Both the position numbers and the translations under genes were made by a program. A stretch of DNA of 64,000 bases from Acanthamoeba lenticulata (taxonomy: Eukaryota; Discosea; Longamoebia; Acanthamoebidae): NCBI GenBank assembly GCA_002179805.1, contig NAVB01000092.1, forward strand, positions 1 to 64,000, given 5' to 3'. The first letter of the stretch is position 1. Each line of letters opens with the position of its first letter. Positions 53,974 to 64,000 of the stretch are shown one piece after another. The notes below the pieces were generated by a model. The model was not told the DNA's origin. It did not search any database and saw only the letters and a program-made list of their open reading frames with translations.

Positions 53974-56900
53974 TCAGTGGCTAGAGGCCCACTGGGCGAA
54001 CCAGGCGCCCATGGCCGCGCCGTCGGTGGCGAGCCAGCGCGCGTTGGAGCGGACCTTCTCGATCGACTGCTTGACGGCGCGCTCGGCCGACGCGGCCTTG
54101 TGGGCCTCGAAGAAGGCCTCCACCTCGCGCGCCTTCTCCTCCGTCGTGAAGTCGCCCGTCGTCGTCTGCACGAGACGCGCCAGCAGGAAGCCTCCATCGT
54201 ACCGCGTGTACAGCTCGTCCCAGTTCTTCTGCACAAACTGCCAGGCCTGATAACGGTGAAGGGGAGAGATTGTGTGTGTGAGTCTCTCAAGAGGAGGGGC
54301 GCACGGAGCAGATGGTGCGTACCAGCTCGCGGCCCTTGGGGTTGGCGGCCACGCCGGCGATCACAAAGACCGTGTCCTGCGACCGGACCTCCGGCCCGAT
54401 CGCGAACTCCAGCGTCCTTTGCTGTTGTGTTTGTTTGCGTTAAAATAAATGAATAATTTTAAGAGTAGAAATGAAAAGAATGTGTGTACCAGGAGGGCGG
54501 GGTCGCTGGTGGCGCCGAGAGCGCGCATGCAGCGCTCCTTCTCCTCGTGGAGGTCGGTCTCACGGAAGATGCGGAGGATGGACTCGTAGACGCTGGTGTC
54601 GCCCTCGGGCGCATGAGCCAGGCAGATCCGGTACACGACGCTCCGGAGGTCGGCGTGCAGCGACGTCTTGTCCTCGAGGAACTTGGCCAACCGCTTCCGG
54701 GCCTCCTCGATCGTCCCCGCGTGGCCTGTTTATGCGTCGTATGTCGTGTGAGCGAGCGCGCTGGGACAGCGTCATGACGTGGGCGCGGGTGCGGGTGCGG
54801 GTTCCTACCGTATTTGCCGGCGGCGCCGAGCGCGAGCGTGCGCAGGAGAGAGGCCAGGTGGCCCTCGCCCGGCTGGGCGTCCCACCCGACCTTGTTCACC
54901 ACCTGATGATGTGATGATTACGATGACGACGATGCAGGGTCAGCGCGGACCGCCATCAAGCAAACGATTATGTCTAAACAAGAACAACGGACGAGCGGGG
55001 GAGACGGGAGGACGCGCGTACGTTCTCAAAGAGGGAGGCGGCGTAGCGGGCAAAGGTCGGGTAATAGTCGGTGGCGGAGATGATGACGGCCAAGTCGGCC
55101 AGGTTGGCCGTCAGGTCGCTGTAGACCGTGTAGTTCTCCTCGTTCTTGTACGCCGCCAGCAGGCTCAGCACGTGGGTCGTCGGCAGCATGCCTGGTCAAC
55201 GAGGTCACCAGTCAGCGGCTTCTGAGAAGAAGCCAAGGGGGCAGCTGGCGACAAGTTCAAGGAGGTGCGCACCGGCGCGAGCAAGAGCAAACGCGTCGCC
55301 CTGCACGCCGAGGCGGTCGGCCGGGGGCAGCTCGAGCGACTCGATGGGCTTCCGGAGGCGGTTGAGCAGCTCGTCGGTGTAGCGCACTATGGTTTGACAC
55401 AACAGCGACAAAGATGACAACGAGATCAATCAACTGAACGAGGTCAAGATAAGGGAGTGATATTTCAAAAAAAAGAAAATAATACGAAAATGAATATTAA
55501 AAAATCGTCGTCTAAAACGCACCGCGGTAGAAACCAGTGACGCCCGGGTTGACCTTGATCCAGTCAGAGGGGCCGGCCACGACTTCGACGGTTGCGGTCT
55601 TGTCCTTGATGATCTGCTGGACGGTGCCTTGCGGGGTGACGGCACCGAAGGGCACCCACCAGAGGGTGGAGATGCTCGGGTCCTCGCCCGTCGACAAGAA
55701 TCGCGTCTGCGTCACCTCGAGCGCCGTCTTGCCCGCTGACTCCTCCTTGACGCTGACGTACAGCACCGGATAACCGTCCTATGAACCCATTAAAAAGGAA
55801 AATCAATAAACTGGCCATATTTTTCAAAACGAGGCTTGAAGATGAAGAAAAGCTCGTACCAGCTTGGTCCAGTGGTCCATGAGCTCCTTGACGGGCTTGC
55901 CAGAGACCTCGGCCAGCGCGGCCCACAGATCCTGCGCGTGGGATGGGGCGGTGAGACACTGGGCATGTGCCAATCGAGCGTCGCTCCCTTGAGAGGGGGG
56001 GGGAAGTACCTCGGTGAGCGCGTTCGAGTACTTGTGGCGGTTGAGGTAGATGTTGAGGGCCTTTTTGAAGACGTCGTTGCCCAGGAAGGAGGCCAACATG
56101 CGCACAATGGAGCAGCCCTTGCTGTAGGAGATGATGTCAAAGATCTCATCGATCTCCGCCGCGTCGGACACCTCAACCTCAACCTGCAGCCAACATTAAA
56201 TCAACATTATATCTAAAGAAAAGAAGACGATAACAATAATAAGTTCCGAGGGAAGAACATACGGGGTGAGTGCTCTTGAGGCAGTCGAGGCCGAAGGCGC
56301 GGCCCAAATCGGAGAACACGAACTGCGTCCAGATCTGTTCGCACAGGCGGTGTGTCGCAGGTCAGCCGGGCCCGCACGTTGACGTTGGGCTCTAGGGAGA
56401 GAAAGCTGAAGAGGGACGTCGTGACGTACGTCCCACTCGGGGAAGCAGTGGTCGACGGCCAGATACTCGATCCACGAGGCAAAGCCCTCGTTGAGCCAGA
56501 GGTGGGTCCACCACTCCATGGTGACGAGGTTGCCGAACCACTGGTGAGCCAGCTCGTGGCCGACCACGAGGGCCACCCACTGCTTGGACGCCGCCGACGA
56601 GTTGACGGGGTCCACCAGCAGGGCGGTCTCCCTGTACGTCACAAGACCCCAGTTCTGCGCGACACAAGCAAGGAATCGTGAGAAACAAGACAAGAGGCTA
56701 TGAGCTGGGAACATGTCAAAAGCGAGCACAGACCTCCATGGCGCCTGCGGCAAAGTCGGGAATGCCAATCATGTCCAGCTTGGGCAGCGGGTACGGGATG
56801 CCGAAATAGTCTACATGTGTGTTTTTTCAAACAATTTTGTTTGAAAATAATTAAAAGGTATTAAAAAATAAAAATAAAAAAAGATTGTTAAGAGGGAAAA

Positions 56901-57946
56901 GGCCAGGGCGAACCATCGTAGAAGGGAAGGGTCTTGACGCCGACCTGGAGGGCGAAGAGGCCCTGCTCGCTCTTGCCGAGCGGAGTATAGACGCGCACGA
57001 CGACGCCGTTGCTGGTCTTGTCCTCCACGTAGTCGAACTCGCCCACGACAAAGGCCAACAGGTAAGTCGACATGATGGGCGTCTCGCCAAAGGTCACGGC
57101 CTTGAGGTCGCCGGCCTTGTCGGCCTCCGACACCTGCTCACGGTCAAGCGGCATCACAATGGTGGCGAACGATGTCGTCAGTGACGGTACACACGTGTGA
57201 GATGCAGGTCAAGCTGGCGGCCGTACGACGGGCATGTTGGAGAGGGCCGTGAGGTTCTTGGGCACCACCATGGTCAGCACAAAGGTGGCCTTGATCGCAG
57301 GCTCGTCCCAGCAGGGAAGGGCCCGTCGGGCGTCGGTCGGCTCGAACTGGGTGGCACCCATGTAGACCTCCTCCTTCTTGGCGTTGGTGTACTTCGACCG
57401 GTAGAATCTGCCATCGCGTTATGCCACAACACGCGAGCATAAGACACACGGCACAGAGAGGGAGAAGCTCCTGGCGTGATGCCGGTGGTGCTGGTACCCC
57501 TTGAGCTTGTCGTTAAGGATGCCAGTGAAGGTCACCTTGAGCTGGGCGGGACCAACAGGCAGGGTCTGGTCGAACGCAAAGGTGGCGGTCTCGCGCTTCT
57601 CGTCGTAGTCAATCTTGGTGGCAGTGAGCGCCTTCTCCCCCGACTTGAACTCAACGCTGCCGATCTTGAGCTCAATAGCATTAAGCACGATTTCGTTGGT
57701 CTCCTTGAGGACCTCGATCGTAACCACTTCCTCGCCACTACGTAAGAGAATGATGGCCCATTAATTGATGACATTACACAGCCGGTTAAATTTGCTGCAA
57801 GCGTTTGGCAGATGTGCCACAAAAAGATGGCAGTACTAGTACCTGAAGGTGAAGTTGACGAGGTCAGGCTGCAGGGTGACGTCATACTTGGACGGCTTGA
57901 CCGTAGTCGGCAGGATCACTCGGGGCTTGTGCGACTGCTGCTCCAT
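53974..57946 (-). CDS. M1-family zinc aminopeptidase (puromycin-sensitive type)
   Basis: This is a cytosolic-type aminopeptidase that trims N-terminal residues from peptides. The start at 57946 gives [20 protein letters not shown] and YDVTLQPDL, the usual opening of the puromycin-sensitive group. Later exons give [20 protein letters not shown], where the family reads QFE.TDAR.AFPC.DEP, then [16 protein letters not shown]. The substrate N-terminus motif is GAMENWG, and the zinc site is [18 protein letters not shown] with NEGFASW. The C-terminal ERAP1_C-like helical domain continues through [18 protein letters not shown] and LYAAYKNE-like helices, and ends [10 protein letters not shown] with a TGA at 53976-53974. 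All zinc ligands and the GAMEN motif are intact. About 18 introns are present, several of them AT-rich. Confidence 0.95.
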
Positions 57947-58124
57947 TCTGTATATTCTCGTACACTGTAATTATGGCCAAACGTGTGCGATCAGCAGGAC
58001 TACAGATTGAGTGCCACGCGATCTACGTTCACGCTTTACTTTAGTCGACACATAAATGCTTTCTGCCAATTTCCGTCTTAAATTTCGTGGTTCGCTAAAA
58101 AAGACAAAAAGAAAATAGTTGCGC

Positions 58125-60558
58125 TCACTCGAAGCCGCCGTGCTCGAAGAGACAACGCGGGGTGGTGTGCGTGGTGACGTTGTCGGTCTGCTCCTGCTGG
58201 CGTTGTGTCGAAATAAAGTGCTCTACGATCTCCTGGTCGAGGCGGTACCAGTAGGGAATGTTCTGCACGGGCTTGGGATCGACGTCCACCACCGCGACCC
58301 GGAACACGTAGCGCCGCCCGTTGACCTCCATCACCTGCTCCCCTCCGCTGTGTAGCGCCGACAACCACATCAGCGATCGCATCAACGGTCTTGACAAGCC
58401 CAAATAAATAGAAATAATAATCATAAATAAAGAAATACACAGTAAAATGGAGGCAACCTGGTAGTGTGTTGGACAGAGTGGTCGGCTGCGGCGGGGAGGA
58501 GGGTGATCATGATGGAGCAGTCCTTGGCCGTCATGGAGATGAGGTAGTCCCGCAAGAGGTCGATGATGTCACTCTCTTGTAGCTTCCCGCGCTTCACCTT
58601 GTCGATGAAGTGTTGCCGGTCCTCTACAGCCCGCCTGGTCAATTCTCCTGCTCGGAACGGCGATTCAAGTCGTGGCTGGGATTGGAGACGCACCGGTGTC
58701 GCCCTCAAACAGCTGGAGCGTGGTCTCGTCCCACTCGTTGGCTAACGCGTCGAGGCCGTGGTCGTGGATCTTCTTGTACAAGTAGTAAATCCCCTCTGCG
58801 CATGGAGACACCAATTGAGTGATGAGGCGTTCTTCACGGCGAAAAAGGGTCTGGTGGGCGCAGCGGACCAATGTCCAGGTAGTCCATCTGCTGGATGGTG
58901 CGGAGGTTGGGCAAGACCTTCTCCTCGTGCAGGATCCGGCCCAGCGCGTCGACCATCGCCGTAATGCAGGACCTTGACAACACACGCACACAAGAGAGCG
59001 TCAGGCCCGGCCCGGCCCGGCCGCGTGAGCAAACCGTGCGGGCAGTACCCATCGCTCGCGGGCGAGAAGACCGGGGCGAGCTTGGCCTCGAGGTGCTCGA
59101 GATCAAAGGTGGTCTCGCCCGCCAGCTTGCCGCCCAGCGAGCCCGTGTAGGCCAGCCGGCCGTCGGCGTAGATCTTGATGTTGTTCTGGGGGACGTGAAC
59201 CATGTCCACCAGCGCCCGCCGGATGCGCTCCTGCTCGCCGCTGAACAGGTCCAGCGGGCAGTAGGCGCTGCGATACCCGGGGCACATGTGGGTGAGCTCA
59301 CATGGGTCTCTTTGCGTACAGACCACACGAGCAGTCCCGTACCTGATCTCGTCAATCTCGCCCTTGGCGAGCTTGAGCCGCTGGTGCATGCAATAGCGGC
59401 ACACGCGGGACTTGACGCTGTGCGGCGCCCGGATCAGCGGCGAATACGGCAAGAAGCCCCACTTGGGCTGCACGCGCGACACGGAACCGGTTAGACCGGG
59501 CCGTCCACAAGAGCATTGGGGGCTGGAGCGCGACCTTGATTTCAACGCAGATGATGGGTGGCCCGCTGCGGGCATCGGCATCGGCCCCGACTGCCTCGGG
59601 GTGGAGGGGGAGGAGCGAGAGATCGGGCATGAGGAACGCAAACTTGCTGTCGACATCGATCTCCGTGTCGCGGCGGCGAAGCTCTGGCCGGCTGGCCTCG
59701 ACGTGCGACCCGAGCGCCTCCAGGAAGGCCGGCGTCATCACGATCGGCACCTGTCAGGACAGAGGAGGCGCATTGAGCCTTTGAGCCCAGGACGTGAGGG
59801 ACAGGCGGAGCATGTACGCCCGGGTGCACGTAGGAGGGGCCGACGAGCGGGCGCATGACGTTGTGCACAAAGGCATACTCCTTGAGCTCGTGGTTCTCCA
59901 CATGGATGGGCGTGCCTGGAGCAACAAGGCAGTTTAATGAAAGAATAAATGAAAATAATGGAAAAAAATCAAAAAAGGAGGGGTGGGCCCGACCCTGGAA
60001 CCACATCAGCCCGTCGGAGGGGATGTGCAGCGCGTGTGAGCCCGAGGCCTTGGCGCCGGCCTCGTCGCGGCTCTTCTTGAACCGCTTCTCCACGCGGAGG
60101 ACTTGGCCCCGCTGTGCGGTCGGACGCAGCCACACGGAGCAGGCGCGTCAGCCAACGAATCAACAAAGGAGGCCACGCGCGTGTAGGCGCGTGGGTGGTA
60201 TGACAGAGTGCACGCACGAGGGGGTTGTCGTGCGCGGCGCTGAGCTTGTCCTCGTCGTAGGAGAGAACGAGATGTGCGGCACCTTCGCCCTTGTACCGCC
60301 ACTGGCCCACTGACTTGGTCACTAGGTTTTGCAGCGCCTGTGGTGCACACCCACCGAGGTGATCGTTTTCTATTCAATCGATGATCGGCACCACCACAAC
60401 GATTGGGGTTGCTCCTCAAGCAGTACCTTGAGCTCATCTGGCTGCGTTGCTGTTCGGGCAAGAGCCTCCACAAGGGATGGAATAGTCACACTGGAGCCGT
60501 TCGGCCGCTTCACCGCAAATGCCAGGCCTCCCTCTTCAGAGCCTGTCGCCTTTTCCAT
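58125..60558 (-). CDS. IPK1: Inositol-pentakisphosphate 2-kinase (IPK1)
   Basis: This enzyme phosphorylates InsP5 at position 2 to make InsP6, phytate. The start at 60558 gives MEKATGSEEGGLAFAVKRPN. The next exons have VGQWRYKGEGAAHLVLSYDE, the W.Y.GEG..NLVL motif of the N-lobe, and LRVEKRFKKS with the nucleotide-contacting basic residues. Then come PSYVHPGVHVPI, CVEIKPKWGFLPYS with the EIKPK signature, RVCRYCMHQRLKLAKGE with the zinc-binding Cys-Cys-His cluster, and YCPLDLFSGEQERIRRAL. PQNNIKIYADGRLAYTG completes the recognisable core. C-terminal exons give ELTRRAVEDRQHFIDKVKRG, LLRDYLISMTAKDCSIMITL, a strand with DVDPKPVQNIPYWYRLDQEI and CLFEHGGFE, then TGA. The order and motifs match the whole Ins_P5_2-kin family domain, so the gene looks complete. 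Confidence 0.94.
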
Positions 60559-60676
60559 CGTGAAGGTTGTGTATGTTTTTTTTTTTATTATATAAATTCA
60601 TTTTTATTTATTTTGTATTTTGTCGTTTATATTTTCTTTTTCCTGCAGCAAGCGGAGAAAAAGAGAGACGGGGAGG
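60559..60676. promoter_or_regulatory. Short divergent promoter between the IPK1 and PPR-like genes
   Basis: 118 bp lies between the divergent start codons. It is very AT-rich (60575-60650), with long T runs on the plus strand. Confidence 0.4.
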
Positions 60677-63504
60677 ATGAAGAAGCTAGGCGCTCATCTG
60701 TTGCCCTCTGCCTCGTGCAGAATGAAACGCACGAGTTGCACACAGCTGCTCGCTCGTGCCGCTGGTCTGGGCACCACCACGACAAGGTGCGCGCTTTGTT
60801 GATAAATGTACGGCAAAAAATCGTGATTAAATCAAGATGTCGTGGCTGGCACGATTGTGATGGTGCGCGCGCAGGAGTGCGAGCCGCAGCGCAGAGCTCA
60901 GGACTGCCTCGCCCTGGCGCAAAACGGAGAAGTGGGCGGGCGAACACAAGTCGCGGCCGAAGGACTTGATGGCCTTTGTCCCTCCCGAGGAGGTGCTCAC
61001 CGCGGGCCTTGATGAAGAGGCCGAGCGCTACTACGCCGCGGCCTCCGTGGGCGAAGAACTCGATGACGTGCCCATGCGCGACTTCACCACGCGCGAGGTC
61101 AACGCCCGCATTCAGACCTTCGAGCAGTCCCTTCCCGCTCCACACGACGTTCGTTTCTGGCCACCATTTCTTTTCCTTTTCCTTTTTCTTTATTTTTGGA
61201 GGATGCAACTGACCGTTGTTGGCTCTACACGTCACTTCGCTACGTACGCAGAGGTCGTCCAGAACCAACCCGGTGGTCTTCCACCACATGTACATGGAGG
61301 AGTTTGTCGATATCGACGACGACTTGACCCTGCCGCCGCGCCTCAAGCCCGGCCAGTCGGTCTCGGTCATGCAGGTGGTCCGCCTGCTGCGCCACTTCCA
61401 CAACACGAAGGACACCCGCACGCCCGAGGCCAACCGCGAGCTGCTGAACCAAGTCCTGGCCCTAATCGACCGCATCGTCATCCGCGTGGGCTTGTCCGCC
61501 GCCGAACAACACGTCCCTCAACGCGACGCGGCGTGGCACCGGCGCAAGCAGGGAAAGAAGCAACAAGCCTCGAATGGAGATGATGATGATGACGACGACG
61601 AGGGCCTGTTCGTGAACGAGCGCTATGCCGAGCACGTCTACCAGCGCTCGGCCCTGCCGGCGGGCAACACGATCCAGAGCTGGCGCACGCTCCTCACCAC
61701 GCTGGCCGAACTCAAGCAGGCCGACAAGGCCTTTGAGGTGTTTGAGTCCCTCGAGCGGCGGTTCCGGATCGTGCCCAACATTTTGCTCTTCATCGACATG
61801 TGGCGTGTGTGCCGCGACGCCCGGCGCTCGGACAAGGCGCTCGAGTACATGGACTACATGTTTGAGTACGGCCCGTTAGATGATCGTCTCTCTTGCCTGT
61901 CCACAGATAGGCCAATGGCCGCGCTGCTGCTGCTGCTGCTGCTGCTGACGTCAGCTGGATCATCCGATTGGCGGCGGCGCGCACGCACAGGTGCCGGTCG
62001 CGAACGGTGGGCTCCCACCACTGGACGAACGTGCACACCTTCAACAGGATCTTGAACGCGGTGAGCGACGCGCAAGGCGTGCTGCGCGTGATCGGCAAGA
62101 TGCGCCGCGAGGGCACCGAGCCCAACGCCGCCACCTATTCTCGTACGCACGAGCGCGTGTGGCGGGGACGATTTCGTGTGGCAGCTGACAATCGTCTTCA
62201 TCATCACCATCACCATCACCGCTTGGCCAGGCCTGATCACGGTGATGACGGAGAACCGCCAGATCAACACGGCCTTGGACTATTACGAGGCGATGAAGAC
62301 CGACGGCTTCACGCTCAGCCTCGAGACCTACCTGACCCTCATGGAGGTACGTCTCCAGCGTGTTGGCTTGGCTTGGCTTGGCCAACGCTTTGGCTGCTGA
62401 CCGGCTCGCACGACTTGACGTGGTGTTGTTGATGGCGGGCCGCATACGCACGCACCAGGGCGTGCTGCTGACGCCAACCGACCCGGAGTTTGTGTCCGAC
62501 GACTCGAGGCGCAGCCGCTTCGAGCGCGTTCGGCTCAGCCTAAAGCGGGTCGACCGCGAGCGCAGCGCGGAGCGCAAAGAAGAGGATGAGCCGCAGGTCG
62601 ATCACCTCGGTGGCGACGAGTCCGGCGAGGCGAGCTATGAGCAACTTGACCACACCTACCACATCATCCAGACTCTCTTCCACGAGCTCGAGCAACGTCA
62701 CGAGCCCAACCACGAGGCCTACTCCCTTCTCCTTCGAGTGCGTTCCTTAAAATCATTTTAAAATTGTATTTTTTTAAAATTGTTCTTTTATTATTCAAAC
62801 CTTTATTTATTAATTTTCTAAATATTCTTTTTCAAAAAATAAAATACAGACGTGTGCGCAACTCGGGCGAGCAGACAAGGCCTTTGAGGTGTTTGAGCAG
62901 ATGCAGCAGAAGGGCCACTCGCCTCAGCAATCGCACATGCTGAACCTGATCGCGGCGTGCGGCACGAGCTGGCAGGCCGAGAAGGCGCTGGACCTCTTCT
63001 GGATGATGGACCAGCGCTACGCGCTGACGCCCACGCCGGGCTGCTTCAACGCGCTCGTCGTGGCGCTCGTGCGCGCCGGCCGCTACGATCTCATCGAGCC
63101 CACGGTGACCAACGCGCACGAAGCCTTTGGCCTCAGCCCCTGGCCCAAGACCAGCGCCTTTGTCCTCTACAACGCCCTTTTGCTCGAGGTACCGACTGTA
63201 CATGGCCCGGCCCGTTAGAACGAATGCTCACGGTCGAGCGTGTGCTTGCTTGATTGATTGCCAGGACATCGAGTACGGCCAGGCCTACGCGGATATGATC
63301 TTGCGCGACTTCCCCGTGCCGTCGGCCACGCGCCGAGTGCAGAACGCGATCGGTATCCTCCGCGCCAAACAAGCCGCGGCCGCGGCCGGGGCGTCGGCGT
63401 CGTCCGCGATCGCAAACGCTTCGGTCGAGGAGCTGGTCGAGGCGTGTCTTCGCGTCCCGCCCCTCGCCGCCGAGAACCGCGAGGAAAGCCGACCACCATT
63501 GTGA
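60677..63504 (+). CDS. Pentatricopeptide-repeat-like protein, probably organellar
   Basis: The start at 60677 gives MKKLGAHLLPSASCRMKRTS, rich in Arg, Ser, Thr and Leu with no acids, like a mitochondrial presequence. An in-frame splice (TTTTR to SASRSAELRTASPWRKTEK) leads to AFVPPEEVLTAGLDEEAERY. PPR-like helical hairpins follow: SWRTLLTTLAELKQADKAFE, FIDMWRVCRDARRSDKALEY, TFNRILNAVSDAQGVLRVIG, LITVMTENRQINTALDYYEA, CAQLGRADKAFEVFEQMQQK, MLNLIAACGTSWQAEKALDL and FNALVVALVRAGRYDLIEPT. Each has the T/S.N.LI.AL...G....A...F..M pattern of PPR motifs. The family binds organellar RNA for processing, editing or translation. Low-complexity inserts rich in Asp and Arg/Glu sit between some repeats. The Ala-rich C-terminus ends SRPPL with a TGA at 63502-63504. 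One exon junction near 62000 was not resolved. Confidence 0.8.
61946..61953. promoter_or_regulatory. GCTGACGTCAGC palindrome, PPR-like gene intron
   Basis: The palindrome directly follows a (GCT)n run in the intron after the exon encoding MDYMFEYG. Confidence 0.5.
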
Positions 63505-64000
63505 CGAGGATGATGAGCCTGTCTAGCGCCTTCATCACCCTCCCCTTTGACAAAGGCCACGAGGCCTGTGGTTATGAGAATGGAAGAGAGAAAGCGGTGT
63601 CAAAGCGTTCCACGGCGGAAAAAGTACCAACCAATCCGGTTTTTCTTTCTAGATTTTGGACCAATCCGCAGAAACTTTATCCGCGGATTGGTTGGGGTTG
63701 CCCCACATATGGCGAGAGGAAAGAAAGGTGGTGTGTTTTCGGGTTGATCTTGACGTGATTGCAGGCCGGCCTCAGGGTTTGGCCCACACCAAATCCAACA
63801 GAGATGTGGACCATGGGCGGTCTCCAATCCCAGCAGCTGCAACCCCGGCCCAAGCGAAAAGGGCGAAATGGGGCTTGTCCACTCAACCTTGTCATTCGAG
63901 CTGCCCCGTGAGAGAGAGCATTATCTCGGCGCTTTCCTCGAGCATTTGTCCATTCAAACTCAAACCAGCGCGTAGACAGTCCCTTTCTCACACAAGGCAA
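63505..64000. other. 3' flank with inverted repeats, no gene found
   Basis: The last 496 bp follow the PPR-like gene. No coding exon is supported. The segment 63627-63697 contains copies of ACCAATCC(G) in both orientations that can fold into a hairpin. A minus-strand open frame runs off the window edge, but it lacks any motif. Confidence 0.4.
63661..63691. repeat. Perfect 9-bp inverted repeat (hairpin)
   Basis: CCAATCCGC (63661-63669) is the exact reverse complement of GCGGATTGG (63683-63691), separated by 13 nt. A further CCAACCAATCCG (63628-63639) can pair with CGGATTGGTTGG (63684-63695). Confidence 0.85.

Noticed and set aside
57877..57884. TGACGTCA in the aminopeptidase as a further regulatory site
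   Set aside because: It encodes part of YDVTLQ in a conserved segment and is not followed by GC, so codon choice explains it.
63677..64000. 107-codon minus-strand frame at the window edge
   Set aside because: It contains no recognisable motif, has no splice support, and crosses the inverted-repeat region. It was left as non-coding.

Overview
This is nuclear DNA from a compact, intron-rich eukaryote. The best fit is a free-living amoeba of the Acanthamoeba type. Exons are GC-rich. They are broken every 50-300 bp by short GT-AG introns, many starting GTACG or GTGCG and many AT-rich. About 23 protein genes and one tRNA gene fill 64 kb on both strands, often 30-250 bp apart. There are no operons, Shine-Dalgarno sites, CRISPR arrays or recognisable transposons. 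The organism assignment is inferred from gene style and family content, not from a marker gene.

Layout. 1-8000 (+): the 3' part of an APC amino acid/polyamine transporter, an NSUN2-type tRNA m5C methyltransferase, and a RasGEF. 8500-16000 (+): a mucolipin-type TRP channel, then a tandem acetoacetate decarboxylase-like protein. 16000-22200 (-): an ASCH-domain/leucine-rich-repeat protein, a VAMP7-like longin R-SNARE and a small coiled-coil protein, with a tRNA-Pro(AGG) gene (+) between the first two. 22300-30460 (+): a CSC1/TMEM63 osmosensitive channel, a gene-poor gap, an F-box/SPRY-like protein and an NME6-type nucleoside diphosphate kinase. 30500-36500: 6-pyruvoyl-tetrahydropterin synthase (-), a small acidic membrane protein (+), and an HMG-box/dual-specificity phosphatase/SANT-like protein (-). 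36960-48450: a two-TM coiled-coil orphan (+), a Kelch-BTB protein (+), a mitochondrial carrier (-), VPS4 (+) and an intronless class 3 lipase (+). 48550-60560 (-): an adenylate kinase-mRNA guanylyltransferase fusion with a very long RS/Gly/Gln-rich tail, an M1 aminopeptidase, and inositol-pentakisphosphate 2-kinase. 60680-63500 (+): a PPR-like protein.

The genes do not form one pathway. Recurring themes are membrane trafficking and ion handling (TRPML, VAMP7, VPS4, CSC1), RNA modification and capping (NSUN2, the ASCH protein, the guanylyltransferase), and signalling (RasGEF, IPK1, phosphatase).

The most unexpected non-gene signal is a recurring bZIP-type palindrome, TGACGTCA. I count 15 copies by eye, where base composition predicts about one. 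Twelve extend to TGACGTCAGC on one strand, which is half of a CRE-type Maf recognition element. Fourteen of the 15 lie in introns or intergenic DNA. The most unusual proteins are the kinase-capping-enzyme fusion, the ASCH-LRR fusion with a complete ac4C-amidohydrolase-like catalytic triad, the duplicated decarboxylase whose second half has lost its Schiff-base lysine, and the HMG-box phosphatase.

Gene spans run from start codon to stop codon and contain introns. Exon edges are given where I checked reading-frame continuity by hand. Others are approximate.
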